A stretch of 64,000 nucleotides of DNA from Sitta carolinensis (taxonomy: Eukaryota; Chordata; Aves; Passeriformes; Sittidae): NCBI GenBank assembly GCA_032173965.1, contig JAVUNC010000019.1, forward strand, positions 8,556,501-8,620,500. Direction: 5' to 3'. Shown one piece after another: positions 25,820-36,668 of the stretch. The notes beneath the pieces were generated by a model. The model made no database searches and was not told where the DNA came from. It saw only the letters and a program-made list of their open reading frames with translations. Each line of letters starts with the position of its first letter. The stretch's first letter is position 1. Position numbers and translations under genes: made by a program.

Positions 25820-25925
25820 TTTTTTTTTTTTTTTTTTTTTTTTTTTTCCCTTCCTTCCCTTCCTTTCTCTCTCCCCCCCCCCCCCCCCCACCCCTCTCCG
25901 CTCCCCTCCTCCTCCTCTCCTCCCC
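25820..25925 (+). repeat. 106-bp polypyrimidine tract with T28 and C17 runs
   Basis: Starts with T28 (25820-25847), passes through mixed CTTCC/TCTCT sequence, reaches C17 (25873-25889), then CT-rich sequence to 25925. Only two purines interrupt it (A25890, G25900). Long polypurine-polypyrimidine DNA can form triplexes, and the G17 on the opposite strand is sufficient for a G-quadruplex. It lies on the 5' shoulder of the CpG island. Confidence 0.92.
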
Positions 25926-26144
25926 GCTTAATTCTTAATGGAAATCCTAGGAAATTTAGTCCATCCTCTGAAATCAATACTGGTGACAGGCTTGCCTGCC
26001 CGCCTGCCTCCGCGGGAGCCGGGATGATAAATTGCCTGCGCATCCGCCCGGCCTATCAGTGCCCGGCGCCCCGCCCGCCCCCGGCCGCGCCCGCCGCCGC
26101 CGCGGGGACCCGGGCACGCCGCGGGCACGGCGCTGCGGAACGCC

Positions 26145-26175
26145 GGGATGCGCGCCGGGATGCGCGCCGGGATGC
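26145..26175 (+). repeat. 12-bp tandem repeat GGGATGCGCGCC, about 2.6 copies
   Basis: Two exact units (26145-26156 and 26157-26168) and a partial third (26169-26175) ending in GGGATGC. Each unit carries GCGCGC-like CpG clusters, so expansion adds CpG to the island core. A frame through it would read a repeated four-residue unit, but there is no evidence of translation. Confidence 0.9.
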
Positions 26176-26252
26176 GGCGTCTCCTGCCACACCCGCAGGC
26201 AGCGAGCGGGGCGACACCCGCCCCGGCACCCCGGCGCGTCACGGCTTTAACC

Positions 26253-26277
26253 AAAAAAAAAAAAAAAAAAAAAAAAA
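26253..26277 (+). repeat. A25 homopolymer inside the CpG island
   Basis: Twenty-five uninterrupted A residues directly after CpG-rich sequence, followed by TCCG and A8. It splits the island into a GC-richer left part and a less extreme right part. No transposon or processed transcript ending here was recognised. Confidence 0.97.
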
Positions 26278-26643
26278 TCCGAAAAAAAACACCCATCCCA
26301 GTCATAAGGCGGCAGAATTTCCACAATCGCCGCGGAATGGGATCGCGCGCCTTCCCTTCCTGCTGGAGCCGCCCCCCCGCACCGCGCCACCGCGCCTCTT
26401 CCCGCATGGAAGCGACCGGCACGGCTCGGCACGGCCGGGATTCCGCGGTGAAACCCGCCGGGCACATCTGCCGTGCCTTTGGCCGCCCAGCGCCGCGCAG
26501 CTGCTGGAGCGACCTCGACCAAGCAGCTGCTGAGAACAGGTTTGTCAAGCGGGTCAACAACACCCCAAAAATCCAGCCACAGCCTCTAGTAAACAGATTC
26601 CTTTTACAGCAACACCATTTCATTTGGCCCAGGGAGAATTTTT

Positions 26644-26645
<2 letters not shown>

Positions 26646-26673
<28 letters not shown>
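26646..26673 (+). repeat. T28 homopolymer closing the CpG island region
   Basis: Twenty-eight uninterrupted T residues at the right border of the CpG-rich region, the same length as the run at its left border. Beyond it the sequence returns to CpG-poor, AT-rich DNA. Confidence 0.97.
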
Positions 26674-26674
<1 letters not shown>

Positions 26675-29600
26675 TCCTTTAACAGTTTTCATGAATTCCA
26701 ACAGTTGTAAGATAGCAAGCGCCCACCTTTGGGCTTTTACAGAAACCCTCAAATCTACTTTGAATAATGAATGTCTATGCTGAGGAAAAAGACAAGCGAG
26801 ATACAGAAAAGTCAGGTGTTACCAACTTTGCATTTCCCCTGACAGGAGCTCGTAGTTGATAAAAACTTGCCCTGACATACCCTTAACCCCCCCATTTCAG
26901 TGGCAGCTTGTTGCCTTTCTCAAAAGGCATTTTGAACTTGCAACCCCATTTGATAAATGACACGTCTGCGTGTTACAGCTAATGGCCAAAGCATGTAACG
27001 GCCAAAGCTGATGGGCAGTGTCTTGATAACATTCGTCATGAAAAATAAATTGAAATGGATTGACAAGATCTATGCTGCATGAAATACATCTCCCTCCTCT
27101 AATCAGAGCCAGGTTCGACCGGAGGTTGTGTGGCTCAGTAAATTTGCACAGTAGTGCCTAGATTTTTAATACCCAGTTATTAAAATGTAAGGATGTGTAA
27201 TAGGTGTCTACCGTGCTCCTTTCCCGGTGAACTGAAAAATACCAGCCCACGGACAGCAGCAGGGCTGCTCCTCGTACCTTCACTTGACTGCAGCTCAGTC
27301 ACAACCAGGACAGCTAATGCTGAAAGAAACACTGCACTGCTTCTTGGAAGTGACATTCCTATTTGTTAAATGTCTGTCTGTGCCACGTGCAGCAAATTAG
27401 AGGAAGATCATTGCCCTGAGGCTCTTACACTTGCCTTATGGTGTAACCTGACTCCTGGCCCTAAAGCTGACAAACTTTAAGGAAGGATGCTGGAGGACGG
27501 AGTAGAAAGCACTGTGTTCTCTTGTTCCACACATTGTTTTCTAAGCGTGGGCCAGCAAAATTAAAAGCTGGAGTTGAACATTGTATTTTTATAGTTCTCA
27601 GAGTTGGAAAACTCTCAGCTTTTTCATTCAGAGTAATTCTTGACCCTCTGAGGAGCACCCTAGAAATCTCTGACCTTGACTCTGCACCTTTCCCCTTTTG
27701 GAGAATGGCAGAGGACACCATCAGGCCATAATTAGGTGCTTCTTTGTCCAGTGTTTTGTGGCAATGGTCAAATCTTCAAGCCCTGTTTGCCCATCCCTGC
27801 CCAGGGACCAGGACAGAGGCCAGGAAGGGCAATGCCCATGGTCAGCAGCTGTGCTCTCACTGCCCTTCTGCAATCAGCATCCATATCCCTGGGTTGCCTG
27901 ACTACAACTGCTGTTGGGGCCGTGTCCTCAATGAAAGGAGTTCATCCGGGGGGCAAAAGAAAGAAGGAAAACATTCCTATTTTAATTAAGAAAATGATCT
28001 CAATGAGAATAATAAATACCATTTCCAGTGGCTCAAACAATGTGGTCCTTTCACATTCACTAAGTCAAACTTTCATTAACCCCAGCATGTGCCTTCCTGA
28101 AAGACAGTACTAAATTATCTGTAATATTTTGCTTGAGGCTGTATCTTTCAGAAGCGTGGTTCTACAATAACACCATTAACAGCAATGGACTGTCACGTCC
28201 TGCGTGCTGTTTTTCGGGGGACTAACGCAGCAATCAAAGGAATGGAATAAAGATGGATGACAGATCCCAGCTCCTCTCCAACGCTGAGCAGAGAGATGTC
28301 TGTGAGGATGAAATGCTGTTTGAGAAGCCTTACCTTGAAGTGCTGAGGGAAATGCTGCAGAGCACAGCTTGCAGTGAGCTGTGCTAGGTCAGAAAGCCAT
28401 ATCCTACGGATTCTGGCTGTCCAGCAAAAAAAAAACAGCTTGCAAGAGAATTCCTTCTGTTGGAGAAGAACCCTCCATCTAACCAAGTTCAGAGTTTTTT
28501 TTTTCTTGCCTTTCATGGAGATGCAGCTGTCTGTGTATCATGTGTAATGGGCTATGGTGTGATGGGGAAATACAATAGACAGTGTGGCTGGGATAAATTT
28601 TACCCAAAGGATGTGAAGGCACTTAGGGGCTTCGTGTGGCAAAGCAGTTAGAGATCGATCTGACTTTACACTTAAGTACTTGCAACTATGCATTTAGGTA
28701 AATTCCTGAATGCTTTGTTGAATCAAGTCCAAATAAACAAAAAATAAAACTAAATGCAAAAAAGCAATGAACCTGAATTTGCCTGCCTACACACTCTCGA
28801 GCTGTACATGACAATTTTGCTGAATGTATGTATTTTGCAAAATATATATAAAATGTCACTTTAAAACTTGCTTGTCAATGCAGTGAGGGATAGGAAATGA
28901 GTTGGATAGCATATATCTCACATCAAGGGACACTGTAGTAAATATCACAAAGACAAATCTCTATAGTTACTAAAACGCAGAAACAGCATTATGCATGAAA
29001 AACATAGACAAAAAAAATTATGTTAAACCCACCATACACAACTGAGAACAGGAGAAGCCAAACTTGTGATTTGATTTAGATCTAAATATGCTACATATTT
29101 CATTAACTAGACAGGAATTGTACAGACATATCATCATTAAAATCCTTGCTAGTGCACTGAAAAGGCAGTTTTATAAAATGATTGTAATTTATCTAGTAAA
29201 AAAGATCTACTCAAGAGCAAAAAAGCCCACAATTATTTTATATTGTCTTTTTTAGATACCATTTTATAAAAAAAATTGCATTGGCAATTCAGACACAGGT
29301 GGAAGCCTTCTGTTCTTACACTTCAGCCTAAGGGCAAGCACAAATTAAGCTGCTTGAGATGAGAATGAGATATTTTATATACTATCCACCACTTCAAACA
29401 TGCTTAATGAATGTGAAAGTTATGTGAGTTTTAAATATAAATGTCTGTGCGTCCTTAGGGATTAAATTGTCACTTTAATTTGAGAGTCACATTGCTCTTA
29501 TGGCCAAGGTGGGCCTCCACTGATGTCCTGTCACCTGCAAACCCCTCAGTATTATCTTTGGGAAACATATTCAACAGCTTTGAGGTGTCTGTGGGCTTGC

Positions 29601-32600
29601 TGTCACAGTGAGATTTAATTTTGTAATTGTGCACAAAGCCATTCCTCTCCAGAGAGAACTGGTATTGAGGAGGAAGCCTTAGCTGTTTTCATGGGAGAAC
29701 TGGGACAGTATTTGGGATTTCATCAATGTGGCACCTTACACTTTGCCCCTGGAGACTCCTGCAACACTGCACTCTGCTAAACTACCAAACTCTGGGAAAT
29801 GAGTGTCAGTGTCTCAGTCAGTGTCAGATGACTCTGTGTCATCTCTGCAACACTTAGTGCACTTGCACCTGTGACAAAATTACCCCCTTCTGGCAGGAAG
29901 TCTGTAATCTCCTTCCCGGAGCTCTGAACTCTCCCATCATGCTGTCAGTCAGGCTGCACCCATCAGGCTGGCCTGCAGATGCCTCCATCCCCATAGATCA
30001 CAGGAAAACAAGCTTAGTAGTGATGAAAATATTCAAGAGAACTGCCATCCACTGCTTAAAAGGTCAGGATCCTCCTCCTTCTTTAAGCAAATGGAAGCAG
30101 AAAATCTGTCACTGGAAAAAGAAATTACTCTCTCAAGAAACCATAATTTAGATCAATCCTACCTGTTTGGAACTAACAGCTGCCATCAGACTTTAGTTCC
30201 CAATTCTATACTGTCAAGGAGCAGATTAAATGTACTCTTTTTTTCTGGACACGCATATATTTTCATTCTCTGCCTCCTCTTACCTCCTACTGTGATTCCC
30301 TAAATTTTTTTCTGGCCTTTCCAAATCCTTCTACACCTGGTTAATCAACATAATAATACACAGGGAAAATGATGACATGCAGCTATTATCCTAATTATAT
30401 AGAGCATCTTTATTTTGTCTCAGTTGTCTTCCTAAATTATGTTTCTTACCCTTGTAAATATTAGCACTACTTGCTTGCTCATACCTATCTGGTTTAGTCA
30501 TAAGTATTCATTGCCTTTTCCAGGACAGAGGTGAAAAATTGCATGGGAAGATACACAGGTACAGAAGGGGAAAGAAGTATCTCTTTGTATTGAAATCTTT
30601 TCCAAGGATGATTAAGAGTGAACAACTGTAAATGTCTATTCTTGAAATGGCAAAATCAAACTTTTGTTGAAAATTGTTTAAAGCTGAATGCCTGTAGAAC
30701 AAAGAAGAAGAAATTTTTTCTCCTAGACTGCCACAAAAGCAGACACAAAGAAACCATGTATGGTTTCCCTTCTATGGGAAAAAAAAAAAATCACAGATAA
30801 GACAAAGCCGGAGTAGCATTCCAAAATTTTCAGGTATGTTGCCCATGATTTTCTAATTAAAAATAATCTGGAATTACAATGTCTAATTATTCACAAGTAT
30901 CCATTTTTCTCCTGTAGCTACACAAAGGATGCCAGGTGTCACCTGCAGAATATATTCACCCTTGGTATGATCTTCTGGCTGGGAAAAGGGGTTTTACCCC
31001 CCCTGTTTCAGTCTAGGAAGTATTGAGGCTGCCTTAACTTGCACATGAATGTCCACTGTCTAGAAGACTTGTAAATACATCATCTACCTTGATTTCTGCA
31101 GCAAGTGCCCCTCTGTACAGGTCAGAAAATCCTAAATAAATTAGCCTTAAATCCCCACAGGTGACTCACACAGGACACCCCTACTTCTTTTATGTAGGGG
31201 ACCAAAGGGCCCACAGCAACAATGGATTGCTGACAATCTCATTGTCAACAAATCTCTTTGATTTGTTATTTCAGTGATATTACAGGTGTTATTCTCATTT
31301 CAGTGAGTGTCAGTTCAGGCACAAGGGTTTATTGGGAACCAGAAATATCTCCAGAGTCTCAGCAGTGTCAATGAGACCCCAGCATTCAGATGAGCCTGAG
31401 GAACAGGGTCAAGCTTGCACGGCTAAAAAAAACTTTTAAACTACCTAAAGGTTTTTCTCCTCCTGCAAACAGCAACAGGATCCAGAGAAGAGAGGAGAAC
31501 GAACCCCAGTACCTGCAGCAGCACACCAACAATGTGTGTTTTGCAGGAGAAGCACATGGAGTTGTAAATGTGAAAATAGAAGCTGGGGAGGAAGTGGTAT
31601 CTGAAAAGAGAGGCCCACATCTGCGTTTTGCTCTTTGTTGTGAGAGCATGTCAGAGATCACGTTTTCTTACCCTAAATAAAAACAAGGAAAATAAATAAA
31701 AATGAAAGTCTTTGTGTTATTTCCTCCTGGGTACATAAAGCACATCTGTGTGTGCACAAATAAATAAACTAGGAGCAACTGCAGTTGAGGATATGCTGTA
31801 AACAATAAAGCTATTTATACCAGTTCATACTTCTGTCGACATTTGATGTTTCAATATGATTGTGTATTTCACAAATCTTTAGATTCTCTCATCACCTTTG
31901 GCAGGGTCAGGAGAGGTTTTATCCCCTTGTGTAAGGATAATGGGCAACTGCCTACACCAAAATGTATACTGGATGATGAAATCCATACTATAAGACAAAC
32001 TTGCTGCACCTGTAGTTAGGGGAGCAGAAAGAAAGAAAGATGAAGTCTCAGTTTCCAGTGTATTTTCTCCAGGTGTAATTTTGTCCTGCTCCATCAGAGC
32101 CATTTTTAGCAGCTGGGGAATCCTTCTTGCAATTTCAACATCTATGAAAGAGTTTAAATCTAAACTCAACAGAGTGGAGAATGTAATATACTGGGTTTGA
32201 TTGATCTGGATCTTTGGGTTTCTAAAACCTCGTTGGTTCAAAGAAGATTGCTATGAATATATTGTTTGTTCTGCTTCAAAATCATACCTTTTGAGAGACA
32301 CCCACATAGCTCAGAAATAGACGTGAAATGCATTACATTTTGGCCTTGCTACATTTTGCAGAGTGGGAATGTAAGGGGGAAAAAAAAAGAGAACGTGAAG
32401 CCTTCCTTCTAAATTAAAGGTTTCAAATCCTAATAAATAATTTCTTTGGCTGTTAGTAAATGTTTCCATTATCCCCTAATGTGGAGAAGCCTGCAGAGGC
32501 TGGGTGTCTGCTTAATTCAGAGGATGTTTTGACTGTTCCATCAGGTTAAACAGCAGAGCCTGGGCCCTGTCTCTTTGGAGTGCTCCACAGAAAACTAAAG

Positions 32601-35600
32601 CAGCTGTGGAATAACTACACAGACACTCCCAAAAGCACACACGGTGTGATGCTGGCTGTTCTCCCTTTTGTGAAAGGAGGGTGGCTCTCCCCTGGTCACA
32701 GTGGTGCTCAGGGGTTTCTTGATCCCATGGCTGGGTTTTTGAGGGAAGGATGCCTGACATGGATAATGGATTCAAAGAATAGCTGGAGGCAGCTGAAGCT
32801 GCTGTAAGCTGACAAGGATGTGAACACCAAGAGAGAAATCTTCAAATGAAGAGCTAATTAAAGGGTGCAGTTGTGTGCTGGTTATCAGGAGGCTCTAATT
32901 ACAGGCCTAGAGGAAGACCGTGAAACTAATGAAGAAATTCACATTTTGGAGAGGATATCTTGCTATGACATCAACCTCCAGGTTATGGGAAATGAGAAGA
33001 CTGATGGGCTGACAAGACTACTTGCCTTTAAAAAGCACAGGGCTTCTCACCTGCCTCTCTCCCCAGCAGCCAGGTTTAAAAGGGAAGGGTTTTTACCAGG
33101 GAGGAAAACTAGAAGAGCTGTGCAAACGACACCACAGTCAACTCAACTCACAGACAGAACTAAAAGCAATGGGAATGCCTTAATTTCTGGATGAGAAACT
33201 CATATTCTCTAAAAGGGCATAACAATATGAAACTGAGCCCTTGATACCTGAACAGGTCTAACAAAACAAAACCAAACCATCCTCAACAGAACTGGAATTT
33301 GAACACTTCATGAGAATGAAGTTATTTTTAGACTTTAATAAATTACTCTTTTGACTGAGTCATTTTGCAATGGGCAAGAACTACACAGAGTTGGGGGGGA
33401 GGTGTGGGTAAATAGTTGTTTTTTGTCTGAAGTGAGTAGCATTTAGAGATTAGGAAAATGGAAAAATACACTCTCCCCCTGGCCAAACAAGGCAAGCATG
33501 CAGAGCCCATAGAAATTCACAACAAGAGTTTTGTGGATCATGGAAAAGGCGTTAAAGGGCTAGTGAAAAATCCTATTCCTAGAGAAATCAACTGCAATTC
33601 TGCCAGGACTTCAATCCTTATTTTTCAAAACATCCTGTGGTCTGTCCTCTGCTTCCCTACCTCTTTGGGAGGCTCAGTGAGAAGCCCCTTTGCAAGCAGT
33701 GTCACTCTCACCTCACCAGTCAGTGTGACTGAAGGAAGGGGCAGAGGATGTCAGCACTGCTCTCCTCCTACACAGGGCTTGTAGATCTGCACATGCACCT
33801 TAAAAACATGACTGCTAGAGAAACTGTTCTGAAGGTGGAATACACCAATCCACATCATTTTTAAAGAAGACCACAGGCAATTTTTATACATTGAACCAGT
33901 ACGGAGGCATATGTACAGTTAGATGCAATTAGAAGGGTTTCACTAATTACTGGTGTTCACCATTCAAGCTAGAACTCTGACACACTATTTATATTCATTT
34001 CTATCACTACAAACCTAGTTAAAACACAAATTAGCCATAACGTTTATTTTACTATGATAAGACATGAAAAATCAAAAGCATATTGCTTATCATGATGTCA
34101 TTCTTGCAGTACATACAGGAAGAATAAAAAATTGAGTTGTATTTTTTGTCTGATTATCTGTCAGAGAGTTTGCTTGTGAAGGTCACAGTTCTCTAAGCAG
34201 TGAACTAAGCTCATAATGATAAACTGGAAATTACAATATTCATAACAAGGCCACACACAAGCACGTGTATCCTACATGTTGGAAACACCCTATTTGTTTT
34301 CTGCTTTGTTTACTATCAAATCTTATTTCTCTTTCATGCTAAGAGACAACTAATTAGAAGTCTGCTAATCAATAGACCATTTTATTATCCAGTTCAGCTC
34401 TGAATAATCCTCATAATTTAACGAGCTTCTGAGCAGGCCAGCAGGGAATATGCAGCGAAAACAAAGAATCTGACAAATACCAAGGGCTAGTCAGTACAAA
34501 GCAGCTTTCAAGAAAATAAAAAAAGCTACCGGAGATTAGTTTTAAGTAGCAGAATCAAAACAAGCGTAATGCAAATCTGGTTTTCCTCCTTTTCTTCACC
34601 GTAAAATTCACAGCTGCTTTGCCCAGCTAAGCCCTGGAGGTCAGTCAGCTCTGGCTGCTGGAGGTGGCACCTCTGCCTGAGCCAGGGAGAGCTCCATGGC
34701 CACAGGAAGGGATTTTCTTGTTCAAAGAAAGGAAGGGAAGGAGTGCGTTATCCTCCCTCAGGGCTCCCCAACAGGCTTAGGTTTCTCCACGGAAGCTTTG
34801 TGGAGAAGTCCCAGCACAGCTCTGCTGGACCAGCAGCATCCTCGGGCAGCAAAGCCAGGTGCGCCCCAGCTGCCATAAGAGTGCCCTTCTGTATGCCACT
34901 GTGGAAGTGCATTTGTCACCTCGACTCTAATAACGAAGAACCAGGAACATCCTGTCACAATATTCATACATTCACAGATTACAGACACAGAGAGTTATCT
35001 GCTCAAAACACCCCTCCCTCTGTTTTTTTTCAAACAATATCAGTGGATTTTATTTGGCATATTAGAAGTGTATACTTATTTAATTGAAAGCTACCAGGAT
35101 AATTATTCTTTGTCGATCAAAAATGTTTTCTGTGCTTTAAAGAAGACTACAGAATAAAAAGTAGGACAATGAAGAGTAAAACCCTTAATTAAATAGTCCT
35201 GAACGTATTTTATATGCACTTTCATTTCCTTGACAGCATAGCTGTGCTACTTCCTCATTCATTGTTAATGAACTAAGCCTATCCTTGCTTGGTCTTGCTA
35301 CAACATTAAAACAATAAAGATAAATAAAATCAGCCTAATGTTAAATTTAAGCTTTTAGGTCCATAAGAAATATTTACAGCTCAAATCACAGTCAAGTTTA
35401 AATCAGAAACTTCTCAATATTTAACAAAATATCTCTGTAGCAAATGCATAATTCATCAAATAAATAAGACAAGGAAGGATGGAAGTAGGCTTAGGAAATA
35501 AAACTAAAATAGGATACAGATGCAAATGCTTGTGTGACTTTTCATATAATGAAAAGTCAAAAGTCAGTATGTTTCTAATTGATAAAATTTTCACGTTCAA

Positions 35601-36145
35601 CTTGTTTTACCGTGGAGTCCATGACTGATGACCCAATTAATTTAATTTATTAAATTATTTCTAAATGTTTTATTAGTGCAGAGTATAAGCACAATGTCAG
35701 CTCTGAGGAGCCTGGGGTCTAACAGGTAAAAAAAAAAAAAAAAAGGCTTAACAGCCCTTCAAAGTCAAAACTCCACTAGGAAAAAGGTCTCTGAGTACAG
35801 GTTACTGGCCTAACATTTATTATTTGTAAAATCTTCTTTAGATATTTTTGCTATATGACATGCTAGACAATTCTTGTTTGGTTCTGCTTCTCAGTAGAAT
35901 CGTTTTTTCTGAGCAGGAGCAGTTGGAGCAGACTCCTCCCCAAGCCTCCTCTTCCTAGTTCACTTTTCACTCTGATACCAAGCTTTTTGCTGTTCCTACT
36001 GCAACACAACTCTCTCAGTACCCTCTTATTGATCCCAACTTAATTTTGTCTGTGGGCTTGTTTCCCCTCAGGTCACTTCAATACTTTGGCATAAATAGTC
36101 CTCTTCCTTCACTCAATAATTTATTTTTATTTCTAGTCATTGTTC
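26674..36145. other. AT-rich noncoding DNA, possible conserved elements, no gene recognised
   Basis: Unique sequence with no recognisable transposon. The stretches at about 26940-27230, 28730-29500 and 33990-34560 contain few simple repeats and many AT-rich motifs of the kind common in vertebrate noncoding enhancers; this is texture only and needs a cross-species alignment. A minus-strand donor-like site (TTCAAG|GTAAGG, boundary 28334/28333) is isolated. Open frames of 91-125 codons (for example 27736-28113 plus, 31879-32241 minus, 32865-33194 plus) show no family resemblance. A17 lies at 35728-35744. Confidence 0.5.
35728..35744 (+). repeat. A17 homopolymer
   Basis: Seventeen uninterrupted A residues, about 400 bases before the minus-strand CR1 copy. 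It lies outside that element and looks independent of it. Confidence 0.95.
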
Positions 36146-36668
36146 TCATAGAATCATAGAATGGCTTGGGTTGGAAGGAACCTTAAAGGTCATCTTGTTC
36201 CAACCTCTGCCACGGGCAGGGACACCTTTCCCTAGTTCAGGCTGCTCAGAGCCCCATTCAATCTGGCCTTGAACACTTCCAGGGATAGAGCATCCACAGC
36301 TTCTCTGAGAAACCTGTTCCAGTGCCTCACCACTCTCACAGTAGAGAATTTTTTCTAAATGTTTGATCTAAACCTACCCTCTTTTCAGTCTGAAGCCATT
36401 CTCTCTTTTGCCTTTAAAAATGCCCTTGTAAAAAGTCCCTCTTCATCTTTCTTGTAGTCTCCCTTCAGGAACTGGAAAGCTGCAATTAGGTCACCCTGAA
36501 TCCTTCTCCTTTCCAGGCCAAGTTATCCCTGTTCTCTCCGCCTTTCCTCATAGGAGAGTTGCTTCATCCCTCTAATCAGTTTGGTGTCCCTTCTCTGGAC
36601 TCACTCCAACAGGTCCTGTCCTTCCTGTGCTGGGGACTCCAGAGGTGGATGCAGCACTCCAGGTTTTG
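36146..36668 (-). mobile_element. CR1 retrotransposon, 5'-truncated copy with 3' end
   Basis: Read on the minus strand, this is the last ~520 bases of an avian CR1 element. The plus-strand left edge TCATAGAATCATAGAATGG is the reverse complement of the diagnostic CR1 3' terminus, followed by the TTGGGTTGGAAGG and GCCTTGAACACTTCC blocks of the 3' untranslated region. The upstream half is the decayed C-terminal end of the reverse-transcriptase ORF. In minus-strand frames I read LECCIHLWSPQHRKD (about 36663-36619), QLSYEERRRE (about 36562-36533) and LKGDYKKDEEGLFTRAF (about 36470-36420), separated by frameshifts and stops. The element stops at about 36668 in mid-ORF, the usual 5' truncation. No target-site duplication is evident. 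It cannot encode protein. Confidence 0.95.

Larger units (their letters stand above)
25700..26530. promoter_or_regulatory. CpG island, probable promoter or unmethylated regulatory element
   Basis: The only strong CpG island in the window. By hand I count about forty CpG dinucleotides between 26041 and 26250, in a genome background where CpG is scarce. Visible motifs include a CCCGCCC GC box (26070-26076, the reverse of GGGCGGG, an SP/KLF-type site) and TGCGCATCCGC (26037-26047), one base from the NRF1 palindrome. A minus-strand G-quadruplex motif is made by C tracts at 26069-26072, 26074-26076, 26078-26082 and 26090-26092. I see no TATA box and no confident first exon or splice donor on either strand, so the transcribed strand and target are unknown. 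CpG islands of this kind usually mark promoters of widely expressed or developmental genes, or of noncoding RNAs. Long frames crossing it on both strands (269 codons plus, 231 minus) translate homopolymers and GC repeats and are not accepted as genes. Confidence 0.75.

Noticed and set aside
25724..26623. Long frames on both strands through the CpG island (269 and 211 codons plus; 231 codons minus)
   Set aside because: They translate T28, A25 and C17 homopolymers and GC-rich repeats into poly-Phe, poly-Lys and Pro/Ala/Arg-rich strings. Stop codons are rare there because of composition, and both strands are open at once.
27105..27135. Possible tRNA B box (GGTTCGACC)
   Set aside because: The flanking bases do not pair into a T-arm stem, and no A box or cloverleaf can be drawn at the right distance.
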